DNA of 64,000 nt, from the NCBI GenBank assembly GCA_026004675.1, contig BPJP01000003.1:248001-312000 (forward strand), written 5' to 3'. Each line of letters begins with the position of its first letter. The stretch's first letter is position 1. The notes below the pieces were generated by a model. It was not told where the DNA came from. It saw only the letters and a list, made by a program, of their open reading frames with translations, and made no database searches. Positions 9,040-17,675 of the stretch are shown here, piece after piece. Position numbers and translations under genes: made by a program. The stretch comes from Gemmatales bacterium. GTDB taxonomy: Bacteria; Planctomycetota; Planctomycetia; Gemmatales; Gemmataceae.

Positions 9040-9161
9040 CTAGAACCGTCCGTCTTCGTGACGAAGCGTTCAGCGGCAAATACCAGAACCATGAACACAA
9101 AAATCAAACTGACTAAAATCATAATCCAATATGAACGCTTGTGTCGAAGGTTCCGATCCAA
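8862..9161 (-). CDS. hypothetical small membrane protein (possibly the 5' part of a frameshifted gene)
   Basis: A 99-residue frame opening at TTG 9161 with GGAAAGG directly before it. A short basic N-terminus is followed by a strong transmembrane segment (MILVSLIFVFMVLVFAA) near residues 14-30. Beyond about residue 60 it becomes Arg-rich and looks out of frame, while the overlapping frame at 8851-9039 gains a second hydrophobic helix. Function unknown. Confidence 0.3.
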   Translation of the reverse strand: MDRNLRHKRSYWIMILVSLIFVFMVLVFAAERFVTKTDGSSCQWKRKGMDHPDRQQESQARITGITPAMVGFCRRLSGPISRLLPCRRPFLRWVGVALS

Positions 9162-9504
9162 CCTTTCCGTCAGGAAGAAATGGGTTGGTGTTGGTTACCG
9201 CAGCTTCTACCGAAATCGCCCCCGAAAAGCCGCGGACCTTATGACATATTTTGTTGTTTCCCTCAACGAACTGGCGCTTTGCCAGTTCCGTCCGGCCAAA
9301 CAACAGGCCGTTATCCTTTTAATGTATTATCATCAAACCGTTTAAGACGGTCAACTAAAAAGGTTGTTTTCCCAGCGAAGCAACAAACTGGCAGTACGGC
9401 CAGTAGGTCGTGGCGAAACTGTTTGAAGGGACACGCTGCCTCGCGTCCGCATCTGGTCGCGTCTGACGGCTCCGACAGTGCGGGGCCCTCCATTTCTGCG
9501 GAAC
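9162..9504. other. intergenic region, nothing recognised
   Basis: About 340 bases between the small membrane frames and the end of the membrane glycosyltransferase gene. Short open frames cross it on both strands, but none has a convincing start, composition or family signature. No tRNA-like fold or strong terminator was seen by eye. Confidence 0.4.
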
Positions 9505-11287
9505 TTACTGGCGGCGGGGCCAGCAGGTTTCGGCCAACAGGGCGAGGAAAAACGGTCCGTACTCCAACCAGACCCAGCCGAAGTCGAATTCGGCGACCGA
9601 ATGCCTTGGGTCGTATTGAAACCAGAAACGCAGATAGTACAGGAAAACAAGACCAGTCAACAGATACCAGCTGCGTCGACGAGCGAAAGGAAGAAACGGG
9701 ACGCACCAGGCGAAATACCACGGGTTTTGGGCACTGCTCAAAAGCCATCCCCAGGCAAGCGACAAAAAGATGCCGTGCAGCATCGTTTCGGGGTCGCCGA
9801 GGCGATACGTTTTCCAGCCGAGCCACAGGCAAAGAAGGGTCAGCACTGCGCCGAGTTGAATCTGGGTCAGCACAAAGGCCGGGTCGGCGCCGGCGGGAAT
9901 CTTTGGCAAGAATCGCCACAACCTGGACTCATGGGGACGTAACGGTTCGGCCTCAGAAGACGCGATGGATTCTGCGCCGCCGGTTCGCTTCTGATATTCG
10001 TACATCCACTGAGCCAGCCGGTCGTTGTACTTGCGTCTGATCGGTTCAGGCACCACAACGAACCAGGGAGGTTGGCGAACGCTGGGATCGTACCAGCGAA
10101 CGTTCTCATACACGATCATGAAGAGGAAATCGTTCATTTCCCATTTGGTAAGAAAGGTTTTGAGACCGGTGGTCATGGGTCTGGGTTGATCGGAAAGAAG
10201 ACCGGTGTCTTCGGCATCGGCTGCCGAATAGGAAAATGGCAGATAGCCGATGTAGAGAACAAGAGGGGAAAACGAACAGTGGGAGAAGGGCGCGCAGGCG
10301 CCATCGGGAAAAGAGATAGCCGGCGACGACAGGGAGCAAGATCACGGGATAACTTTTGGCGAGAACGCCGGCCGCCAGGGCTGCGCTACTGCCGCAGCCA
10401 AACAGCATGCCAGCGCCAGCCGGTTTGCCGGCCGAAACGTTTGCAGCCGGGCTTTCTCCCTCAACGACGGTTTTGGTAGTGGCCCGCACCAGCAAATATG
10501 CAGACAGGACCGTAAAGAAAATCGCGATCGAATCGAGATGGCTCGAGTTGGCGAATTCTTTCAAAACCAGGGGGCACCAGCCGTAGACAAGTGCCAGCGC
10601 AGGGCAAAGTTTCAGCTGGCGCAGCAACGCCATTAACAGGAACATCGCCCCCATATCGAAAGCAACCAGCACGATTTTGAGAACGAGAACATGCACCGAA
10701 AGGGGCGCCGAAGCGGGAGTCAGAGACGCCGCTAAGGCAAAGACCCACTGCGACGCTGGAGGGTAAACGGTCGGCACATCGCGTATGAAGTCCGATTCGG
10801 GATGAATGTTTTTGAAGATCAGCGTGACAGGCCGCGGCTGCGCATCTTTTTGGTCCGCCTCAGTGAGTCGCCAAAGCTGACCCAATTCGCTGCTGGGATC
10901 CGCTTGGGGACCGAAGATCTCGATTTGCCTGGGGCTGAATCGATACGGGTTCAACCCGGCAGCGGTGACGCGGCCGTCCCAGAGGTATCGAAAGTAATCG
11001 ATTTCCTGGATCGCGAACGACGGCAAGAGGATGAGGCGAAAGAGGATGGCAAAGACCACGACGGCTCGTTCGCCTGTTTTCGTCGCGCCAAATCTCCAGA
11101 CGACGGCGACAGAAAACCAATAAACCACAGTGGCGAAGACGAAAAGGGCCACGACGAGGCGGATCGGACGTTGGGAAGTCGGCGCGTCGAACGCAAAGGC
11201 GTCGGAAAGTTCGCTGACAACAAGACAAACCAGAAGAAGGACGCAACCGGCAAGGAGGAGCAAGGGAGTTCGCAGGTTCTTGTCCAT
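9505..11287 (-). CDS. polytopic membrane glycosyltransferase, GT87/mannosyltransferase-like (frameshifted as sequenced)
   Basis: The first reading frame (11287 to about 10270) gives a multi-pass membrane protein with the luminal loop EIDYFRYLWDGRVTAAGLNPYRF and a DVPTVYPPASQWVFAL segment. These motifs are typical of lipid-linked-sugar mannosyltransferases of the GT-C/DUF2029 kind. The second frame (10270 to 9505) continues with further helices and ends at 9505. The shift lies at GGGGAAAA, 10265-10272; removing one base gives a continuous protein of about 593 residues reading FVFPLVLYIGYLPFSY across the junction. The start at ATG 11287 (MDKNLRTPLLLL) leads into a transmembrane helix. The likely role is sugar transfer to a lipid or cell-surface polymer, with substrate unknown. 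A genuine mutation cannot be excluded, but see the finding on systematic homopolymer errors. Confidence 0.75.
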
Positions 11288-11542
11288 GAAACATCGTTTG
11301 GCATTCGCACGACAAAGCCTTTGATGTTTTAGTTGGTTTCGGCAGTTGAACCAGTGACGTTATCGTTGGTGGCGTGTCGCTGTCGAGCATTGCAGGAAGG
11401 GGTATGGTTCCCTGTTGCGTTTTGCGGCAAGTCGGCTGGTTCGCTTTCGAGAATGGAATAGAATGCGTTCATTCAGCTATTGGACTCATGGGACTGAGTT
11501 CCAGGCCGCTTTGCCAGCAGTTTTACCGAAGCACGAACAGGA

Positions 11543-12076
11543 ATGGTAACGATCGGCATTGCCCAGATGCAGCCGCAGCTAGCGGATTTGTCGGCGAATC
11601 TGTCCAAAGTGGAAAGCTTTGTGGAACGCGCCCATTCGGCTGGCGTGGATGTATTGGTGTTTCCCGAACTCGGGTTGACCGGATACCCAATAGGCCCGTG
11701 GTTTTCCGAGGTTTCGATCGGGCGAGACTCTCCGGTGTTTGCGCGGTTGAAGGAGCTGTCGAAACGGGTGTCGCTGGTCGTCGGCTTGATCGAAGAAACG
11801 AAGGACGTGGAGTTTTTCAACAGCGCGATCTTTCTGAAAGACGGGCAAGTTCAGCATTTGCATCGGAAGGTCTATCTGCCGACTTATCGCGAATTCGACG
11901 AAAAGCGTTATTTCATGTCGGGTTGGACGGTAAGTGCTTTTGAAACGCCTTGGTGCCGGATGGCGATGCTCATTTGCGGCGACTGTTGGCATTTGAGTTC
12001 GACGACAACCCGCACTTTTTTACGGCTCGCTGCACGTCTTGCCGACTGGATGCAGACGGTGCTGGAAAAACTCTGA
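11543..12076 (+). CDS. carbon-nitrogen hydrolase (nitrilase superfamily), C-terminally truncated
   Basis: Nitrilase-superfamily enzymes cleave non-peptide C-N bonds with a Glu-Lys-Cys triad. All three elements are visible: Glu in VLVFPELGLTGYP, Lys in HLHRKVYLPTY and Cys in LICGDCWHLSS. Family members run to about 260-300 residues, but this one stops at 177. Homology ends right after the Cys motif, where about 25 unrelated residues lead to TGA 12074-12076. The other two frames downstream do not restore the missing half, so this looks like a deletion or rearrangement rather than a simple frameshift. The convergent glycosyltransferase ends 5 bases beyond. The loss of the C-terminal beta-sandwich strands probably makes it non-functional. 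Confidence 0.75.
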   Translation: MVTIGIAQMQPQLADLSANLSKVESFVERAHSAGVDVLVFPELGLTGYPIGPWFSEVSIGRDSPVFARLKELSKRVSLVVGLIEETKDVEFFNSAIFLKDGQVQHLHRKVYLPTYREFDEKRYFMSGWTVSAFETPWCRMAMLICGDCWHLSSTTTRTFLRLAARLADWMQTVLEKL

Positions 12077-12080
12077 GGAG

Positions 12081-12819
12081 TCAGATGCCAGAAGGCTTTT
12101 CGCTGCGTGTAAAGCCATATTTGGCGATCAGGTAAAGGATCTTCGACCCTGCGAGGATCGTGCCGCGAATGGTACCGCTGATTTTGCTGGCGCCGACGCG
12201 TCGGCGATAGTGGACGGGGATTTCGCAAAAGCGCAGGCGATGCCTGGCTGCTTTGATTTGCATTTCCACCGTCCAGCCGAAGTTGCGATCGACCATTCCC
12301 AGCCGCTCGAGAGCGGACCAGCGGATAGCGCGGAAAGGGCCCAGATCGGTGTAGCGGGCGCCGAAAAGAAGTCGCATAAGAAAACATGCCAGTCGATTGC
12401 CCCAGACGCTCTGGGGAGGCATGGCCCCCTTTTCCCGATACCCAGCCAGCCGGGAACCAAGTACGAAATCATAACCTTGTTGGAGAATCGGTCGGACGAG
12501 CAAAGGAAGTTCGTCGGGGTGATCGCTGTAGTCGGCATCCAGAAAGACGACGATATCCGGCGGTGACGAGCGAAGTTCTTCGAGGCCGCGCAAACAGGCG
12601 GCGCCCGTAGCCGCGCTCCGGCTCGCTGACGACTCTTGCTCCATGTTCTCGAGCCACTTCGGCGGTGCGATCGGTCGAGCCGTTGTCAACGACGACCACT
12701 TCGCTGACCCACTCCCTGGGAAGGTCCTGAAGCACCAGCGGCAGCGATCGCTCTTCGTTGAGGGCCGGGATGACCACGGCAATGCGGGGTTTCAGGGCAT
12801 CCCGGAATTCGCTAGCCAT
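12081..12819 (-). CDS. GT2 family glycosyltransferase, dolichyl-phosphate-mannose synthase-like (frameshifted as sequenced)
   Basis: The N-terminal frame (from ATG 12819) carries the GT-A opening RIAVVIPALNEERSLPLVL and VVVVDNGSTDRTAEVA. The second frame (ending at 12081) continues with AACLRGLEEL, the DxD-type sugar-nucleotide motif VVFLDADYSDHPDE and the terminal CEIPVHYRRRVGASKISGT. The break is at CCC 12604-12606; deleting one base restores EPERGYGAACLRG and a 245-residue protein of normal length for polyprenol-phosphate sugar synthases. The expected role is transfer of a sugar from a nucleotide donor to a polyprenyl phosphate. That would suit the nearby membrane glycosyltransferase, which would use such a lipid-linked donor, although the truncated nitrilase gene lies between them. 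Confidence 0.8.
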
Positions 12820-12902
12820 CTTCGGAGCCTCGCTAGCCTCGGGTCGCGGGCGTCGCCAAACAAGCGGAAAAAAACAGTTCTTCTTCGCTGTCCGTTGCGG
12901 GA

Positions 12903-13738
12903 TTATTCAGGCAACGGCGAAGTCACTGCCGACTTCTTGACGCGCGGCCCACGCATCTCCTGGCGTTCGACGCCCAAGGATTCCAGCAACGGCAAATAGA
13001 CCTGGCGATAGTACATGTCTTCGTCGAAAATCCCCAGCGATTTGATGCGAGCCACACGCTGCCGCCCATGTTCGAGATCGTTGATCGCCGGCATGGCGAA
13101 ATTGTGCATCACGGCGCGCATCTGTTCAATGGTCGCCTGGCGATGGAATTTCAAATAAACTTCCACGCATTGTTTGAAAAAATTGAAATGGGCTTTTTCA
13201 TCCGTCGCCAGGAAGGTTAACGCCTTTTCCAAAGCGGGGGTCGCCTCCCCGTTCGACAACGAGGTGGCGAAGATTCCGATAGTTGAGCCAGGTTGCCAGT
13301 TCCTGGGTCATGGCATAGATCAGCATGCCCAGATGATTGCCGTGCGGCAGGTTCCATTCCCGCTCGAACACCATGTTTTCCATGTCGGCGAGCTGTTCGT
13401 CGCTGCGCATCCGGGACTTGAGCAGCCAGTCCTCCAGAACCAGCGAATGCTTCGACTCTTCGTAACCCCAATTGCAGTAGAACCAGGTTCGGCCTTTGCT
13501 GTAACGAACGACAGGCAAAATTTTGCCAGCATAATCCGGGCAAATACAATTCGACCGCGCAAAACGACTCGATCACGTCGGCAATCACCGGATCGAGGTT
13601 CGGGTTGACTTGATCCCAGGGAATATCTTCGCGGATATTCCAACGCCGGCGGCGCTCCGCCATGTCGAAATAGTCGCGATAGATTCTCCAGAACGTCGAT
13701 TGGATTTCCTTGTCGTCGAAAAGTTCGGAACCTTTCAT
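12903..13738 (-). CDS. acyl-ACP desaturase, soluble di-iron type (two frameshifts as sequenced)
   Basis: Three successive frames together give one ferritin-like di-iron desaturase of about 278 residues. Iron-ligand regions are visible as IESFCAVELYLP (first frame), CNWGYEESKHSLVLEDWL (second frame) and FLATDEKAHFNFF (third frame). The breaks are at CCGGG 13536-13540 and CCCC 13247-13250. Removing one base at each gives LPDYAGKILPVVRYSKG and LRHLVVEREATPALEK across the joins. The enzyme family introduces a cis double bond into acyl chains bound to acyl carrier protein and is soluble. ATG 13738 (MKGSELFDDKEIQ) is the natural start. It lies 83 bases upstream of the GT2 gene on the same strand. 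Confidence 0.83.
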
Positions 13739-13811
13739 CGTTCTCGCATCCTGTTTGCGAACAGCAGGAAATAACTTGGCCGAACAGGTACGTTTCAGAT
13801 CGCGTCGTTCA

Positions 13812-14867
13812 TCATGCGACTGGAGTCATCCCGGGGACGGTCCGGCGGATCGTCTCTGCGACGAGTTCGGCATCGGCGGCGGAGACATCGAGATGACAAC
13901 AAGCGCGTACGGTTTGCGGCCCGGCCGGGTGCACCAGAATATTGTGCTGCCTGAGACGATTCGCGATCTCTCGAGCGGGCCCGAGTTCCGGGTCGACCTG
14001 GAACCAGATCAAGTTGGTTTCCACCTTGGGGGGATCGAGCCGAAGCCCCGGAGTGTCGCGGATCGCATCGGCAATGATCTGCGCATGGCGATGGTCTTCC
14101 GCCAGGCGTTCGAGGTGGTTTTCCAGGGCGTAGAGCGCTGCCGCCGCTGCAATCCCTGACTGCCTCATGCCGCCGCCTAAGAGTTTCCGTATCCTTTTGG
14201 CACGCACGATCAAGTCGCGCGAGCCGGCCAGCGCCGAACCAATCGGCGCCCCCAGCCCTTTGCTGAAGCAGACCGAAACGCTGTCGAAATACTTGCACCA
14301 TTCGTCAGCGGGAATACCCGTGGCCACTACCGCGTTCCAAAGCCGGGCGCCGTCGAGATGGCGAATCAAACCGTGCTGGACGGCCCAGGCACTGATCGAG
14401 CGGATTTTTTCGATCGGATAAATCCGGCCGCCTCCCCGGTTATGCGTGTTTTCCAAGGCGATCATCCGCGTGCGCACCAGATGATCGTTGACCGGGCGGA
14501 TTTTTCCTTCCAGATCCGCCACATCCAGGATGCCGTATTCCCCTTCGATCACCCGGCAAGTGACGCCGCTCAAGACGGCAGGGCCACCGACTTCGAAATT
14601 ATAGATGTGACAGTTGGCTTCACAGAGGAGTTCGTCGCCTGGTTCGGTTTGAGCCTTGATGCAGATCTGATTCGACATGGTGCCCGACGGAACGAACAAC
14701 GCCGCCTCCTTGCCGAGCATCTGCGCGACTTTTTCCTGCAGCCGAATCGTCGTCGGGTCTTCTCCGAATACGTCATCGCCGACTTCGGCGGCTTCAATGG
14801 CCGCTCGCATCGCCGGTGTTGGCCGAGTCACCGTATCGCTGCGCAGGTCGATTATTTTCGTCGCCAT
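13812..14867 (-). CDS. ltaE: low-specificity L-threonine aldolase
   Basis: This PLP enzyme of fold type I splits threonine or allo-threonine to glycine and acetaldehyde. The 351-residue protein opens with the family signature [16 protein letters not shown] and continues with [10 protein letters not shown], the [11 protein letters not shown] segment, the PLP-ring region [10 protein letters not shown] and the Schiff-base lysine in [14 protein letters not shown]. Length and motifs are normal, with no sign of damage, unlike its neighbours on either side. There is no clear Shine-Dalgarno before ATG 14867. It is followed on the same strand by the desaturase gene 73 bases away. The product is cytoplasmic. 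Confidence 0.94.
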   Translation of the reverse strand: MATKIIDLRSDTVTRPTPAMRAAIEAAEVGDDVFGEDPTTIRLQEKVAQMLGKEAALFVPSGTMSNQICIKAQTEPGDELLCEANCHIYNFEVGGPAVLSGVTCRVIEGEYGILDVADLEGKIRPVNDHLVRTRMIALENTHNRGGGRIYPIEKIRSISAWAVQHGLIRHLDGARLWNAVVATGIPADEWCKYFDSVSVCFSKGLGAPIGSALAGSRDLIVRAKRIRKLLGGGMRQSGIAAAAALYALENHLERLAEDHRHAQIIADAIRDTPGLRLDPPKVETNLIWFQVDPELGPAREIANRLRQHNILVHPAGPQTVRACCHLDVSAADAELVAETIRRTVPGMTPVA

Positions 14868-14933
14868 GTTCGTCGTCGTTTGGCTGGATTACTAAGCAAT
14901 GGCTGAATCGAAACGTACTAGCCGACAACTCGA

Positions 14934-15405
14934 CTATTGTTGCCGGTTTTCGAAATACCACCGATCACCGATTTTCTTGAAAAAGACGGCGCGATCTTTG
15001 ATATCCTTCAGGCGAATAACGACGTGGTCCATGTCTTTGGCGTCGGGCCAATCACCGTCCCGGTAAAAGCGGAACAACTCTTTGGCAACGGTGGGGGTCC
15101 TCGGCCAATTTGATCCGGGCCTCCTCGACGACCGCGTCGAAACCTCCTTCGAGCTTCTTGACGCGCGCGTCGACAAATTCCGGGTCGGCCAGATGGGCCA
15201 TCAAATAGTCGATACGCCGAGCGACGATCGCCTGCAACACGGACTTGAGGCATTCTTTGGGCGTACTTTGCGGAAACTTCGACAGTTCAAGCTCAACGTT
15301 GTAGCGCTTGGTGTCCTTTTTTTCCTGGCCATTGACAGAGGTGCCGCCGATTAGCGCCGCCGCCCACAGCATCAGGACCAAGGCACGAAAATGTCTCCTA
15401 GTCAT
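14934..15405 (-). CDS. small secreted protein of unknown function (frameshifted as sequenced)
   Basis: ATG 15405 is preceded by AAGGAAA at six bases and encodes a signal peptide (MTRRHFRALVLMLWAAALIG, then GTSVNGQ). The mature part is charged, with a helical stretch (PKECLKSVLQAIVARRIDYLMAHLADPEF) and a C-terminal half resembling a small alpha+beta fold ending in KIGDRWYFENRQQ. The frame changes at GGGGG 15093-15097. With four G the protein reads KLAEDPTVAKELFRFYR and totals about 156 residues. The pattern (helix, then a 'hardship check' beta region ending in W-Y-F) recalls lumazine-binding or SnoaL-like cystatin folds, but this is only an impression. Confidence 0.65.
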
Positions 15406-15564
15406 CGCACGTTTCCTTGTTGGTTCGACGGGACCATGCCGCCTGGCCGCGCCACGCGACACGTCGATGCGACACGAAAACCCGTGCCTGGCTCAGCGTT
15501 TAGCGGGGGTAACAATAGTAGTACGGCCACGAGCCGGTCCCGTCAACGACATTGCCCTACCGGC

Positions 15565-16299
15565 TCATAACAATCGCCTGCTCTCCGCCACCAGGGCGTC
15601 GTAGACGAATCGCTCAACGCGCTCCGCCATGGCGTTGAAATAATCCCACGAATGGCCCCCCGCACGAGTAGACAAATCGACTTCGTGTTGGATGCCAAGA
15701 GCATTCAGCTTTTCATGCAACCGGTCGGCCCCTCGATACCAGGACCAATCGTCCGGATCGACACAATAGAAAATGTGTGGCGGAAACTGGCTAGGGTGGA
15801 TATGCATGATGGCTGTATCCTGTCGGCAGTGTTCTTTGCTCGGATACATCTCATCGATCGGCGTCCCTTCTCCATACCATTCGTGGTACTCGATCGCAGG
15901 AGAGACAGCCGCCACCACCGGAAACAGCTGAGGATACTTGAACGCCAGTCGCAAGGCTCCCTGCCCTCCCATGCTAATCCCTTGCAGCCCGATCCGAGGC
16001 GGTTGGATTCCCCAACGTTCCGCGAAATACGGCACCACATGGTCGAGCAGGTAACGTTCCGCTGACAAGTCCGGGTCGAACTCTTGGCAAATCCGGTCAG
16101 TCCACCACGACCGTTGCCCGTGCGGGCAGACGCAGGCCAGTTGGAATTCCTCCAGCCAGCGCGTATACGGCTCATTTCCAACTAGCGTTTCCAGTCCGAC
16201 ACCGTGCAGATGGAGAAGGCCAAAACTCGGCTTGCCTGCCGGATCGAAAACGTCGGCTGCTTTGCCATGAATCATTTGTTGGGACCATGTTCCCGACAT
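15565..16299 (-). CDS. alpha/beta-hydrolase, esterase D/PHB-depolymerase-like
   Basis: A 244-residue alpha/beta-hydrolase. The nucleophile elbow GISMGGQGA holds the catalytic Ser, an Asp in CVDPDDWSW is a candidate acid, and His in AGGHSWDYF completes the triad. The fold resembles the esterase D and carbohydrate-esterase group that act on short acyl esters. There is no signal peptide, so it is probably cytoplasmic. The chosen ATG 16299 (MSGTWSQQMIHG) has GAGGAAA six bases upstream; the longer open frame to 16341 lacks support. It is divergent from the DUF5681-like gene. Substrate unknown. Confidence 0.85.
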   Translation of the reverse strand: MSGTWSQQMIHGKAADVFDPAGKPSFGLLHLHGVGLETLVGNEPYTRWLEEFQLACVCPHGQRSWWTDRICQEFDPDLSAERYLLDHVVPYFAERWGIQPPRIGLQGISMGGQGALRLAFKYPQLFPVVAAVSPAIEYHEWYGEGTPIDEMYPSKEHCRQDTAIMHIHPSQFPPHIFYCVDPDDWSWYRGADRLHEKLNALGIQHEVDLSTRAGGHSWDYFNAMAERVERFVYDALVAESRRLL

Positions 16300-16617
16300 C
16301 GTCGTTTCCTCGTTGATCGCACCCTCTTCAAAAGCCAGCATCCCACTTTATGGCAAATTCCGCTGGCGACGCAACAACCGCTGCGACAGCGTCAATGCTA
16401 CCAGCCAACCAGCGACGAGCCAAAATCGCTGATCCTCCCCAAGTTCTCGGCATTCTCCGTCGTGATCACACGATAATATTTAGCCATATCTTATTTTACA
16501 CCAACTACTTGCAACCGATATCGGAGCCAGACCGGCTTTTTTGTGGAGTTTGGTTTGGAACGTGTGTATACTATTGGACAGATAAACACACTGTTCTTCA
16601 GTTCAAGGAGCATGCCC
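16300..16617. promoter_or_regulatory. divergent intergenic region with a possible -10 box for the rightward gene
   Basis: This 318-base region separates the leftward esterase gene from the rightward DUF5681-like gene. A TATACT hexamer at 16567-16572 matches the sigma-70 -10 pattern and lies 45 bases before the rightward ATG. No good -35 box is present at standard spacing. Nothing else was recognised. Confidence 0.3.
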
Positions 16618-17304
16618 ATGAGTCAGCAAAACGAGTCGGGTCGGAACGAAAATGGCCAGTTCGCCAAAGGCAACCGCTTCGGCAAAGGCAACCCCTTCGC
16701 CAGGCAAGTAGCTCAGCTGCGCAAAGCGCTGGTCGATGCGTTTTCTGAAGAGGATATTGCCGAGATTGCCCAGAAGTTGAAGCAAATGTGCCTGGAAGGC
16801 AACCTGGCAGCGATCAAGATCGTCTTTTCCTATCTGTTGGGCAAGCCGGATGCGCCGGTCGATCCGGACACGTTGGACTTGCAGGAATGGCAAATCCGCG
16901 AGCAGGAGCCGACCATGGCGGAGTTGCACGCTTTGTCGCAAAGCTATTTGCCGGCTGGGTTTGCGAACATCATCGCTCATGGCCGGGCAATGGTGAACAT
17001 GAAGCAGATCATGTCCAACGTGTACGAGATCAACCAGGAAAAAGAACGCCAACGTGCCAAGCGCGAAGCTCGACGAAAGAAAGAAGAAGAGCGTCGCAGC
17101 GAGCGTCGTGGCGTGAGCGCGACGTGTAACGAGCGTCGTGGCGTCAGCGCGACGAGCGCGAGCGAACCGTCACCAAACGGTGATTTCGGTGAGCGTCGCA
17201 GCGTCAGCGCGACGTGTAACGAGCGTCAAAGCGTCAGCGCGACGTGCGAACCGTCAACCAACGGTGAATTTCGCGATCGCTGGCGAGATAAAACAGATTC
17301 GTAA
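16618..17304 (+). CDS. DUF5681-like protein with a repeat-derived C-terminal tail
   Basis: Unknown function. The N-terminus has the SGRNENGQFAKGNRFGKGNPF pattern of DUF5681-like proteins, a family I associate with many paralogues in planctomycetes and weakly with phage terminase small subunits. A helical domain follows (residues about 30-90) with the sequence LGKPDAPVDPDTLDLQEW, then a basic coiled coil (KERQRAKREARRKKEEERR). The last 65 residues are imperfect repeats of SERRGVSATCN type alternating with EPSPNGDF, encoded by a palindromic DNA repeat. ATG 16618 is chosen because AAGGAG sits seven bases upstream; an ATG six bases earlier is too close to it. Length 228 residues. Confidence 0.7.
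   Translation: MSQQNESGRNENGQFAKGNRFGKGNPFARQVAQLRKALVDAFSEEDIAEIAQKLKQMCLEGNLAAIKIVFSYLLGKPDAPVDPDTLDLQEWQIREQEPTMAELHALSQSYLPAGFANIIAHGRAMVNMKQIMSNVYEINQEKERQRAKREARRKKEEERRSERRGVSATCNERRGVSATSASEPSPNGDFGERRSVSATCNERQSVSATCEPSTNGEFRDRWRDKTDS
17096..17275. repeat. palindromic dispersed-type repeat inside the 3' end of a coding sequence
   Basis: Four imperfect copies of a GAGCGTCGTGGCGTCAGCGC-type unit lie here. Two are joined by a short hairpin of the form ACCGT, six bases, ACGGT at 17166-17181 and 17250-17265. The same composite unit appears inverted at 63938-64000. All copies are in frame with the DUF5681-like gene. Confidence 0.75.
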
Positions 17305-17675
17305 CGTCTCTACTTAGACCTATAGCGGACTGTCGAGGTCGGAAAAACGACCTCGCGGGACGCTCTGGCGGAATTTTTTGAAAAAGCGAGAGCTTTTCTG
17401 CGGAGACGGTGCGCGCAACACGTCGCGAAACACGTCGCGCTGACGCTGCGCTACACGTCGCTCTGACGCACGCTGCGACGCTCACCAATCGCGCTCACGC
17501 TGCGACGCTCACCAATCGCGCTCACGCTGCGACGCTCACCAATCGCGCTGACGCTGCGACGCTCGCTATACAGGTATTTTCATTCCGTGATCAGGCACTG
17601 TAAGCTACGCTGAAGAAAGAATGTGGCGTCCCGCCGCGTTGATCCAGGACCATCAAGCAAAAGGCCGAAAGCGCC
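17305..17675. other. intergenic region with repeat-derived sequence
   Basis: About 370 bases between the DUF5681-like gene and the acyl-CoA synthetase gene. The left part has no recognised feature. From about 17405 onward the sequence is dominated by GCTGACGC/GCGACGCT-type motifs, the inverse orientation of the repeat in the preceding gene, and contains a tandem array (separate entry). One open frame crosses the array and encodes a repetitive HAATLTNRA peptide, probably not a real protein. Confidence 0.5.
17471..17566. repeat. 27-bp tandem repeat, about 3.5 copies
   Basis: Units beginning CGCTGCGACGCTCACCAATC start at 17471, 17498 and 17525 and are nearly identical. A partial fourth unit runs to about 17566. 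The units are directly adjacent with no spacers, so this is not a CRISPR array. The core GCGACGCTCAC resembles the reverse complement of the nearby palindromic repeat. Confidence 0.85.

Noticed and set aside
11374..11943. A frame of 189 codons overlapping the nitrilase start
   Set aside because: It lies in a different frame over the nitrilase and has no family motif.
17471..17566. Possible CRISPR array
   Set aside because: The units are directly adjacent with no unique spacers and no cas genes are nearby.
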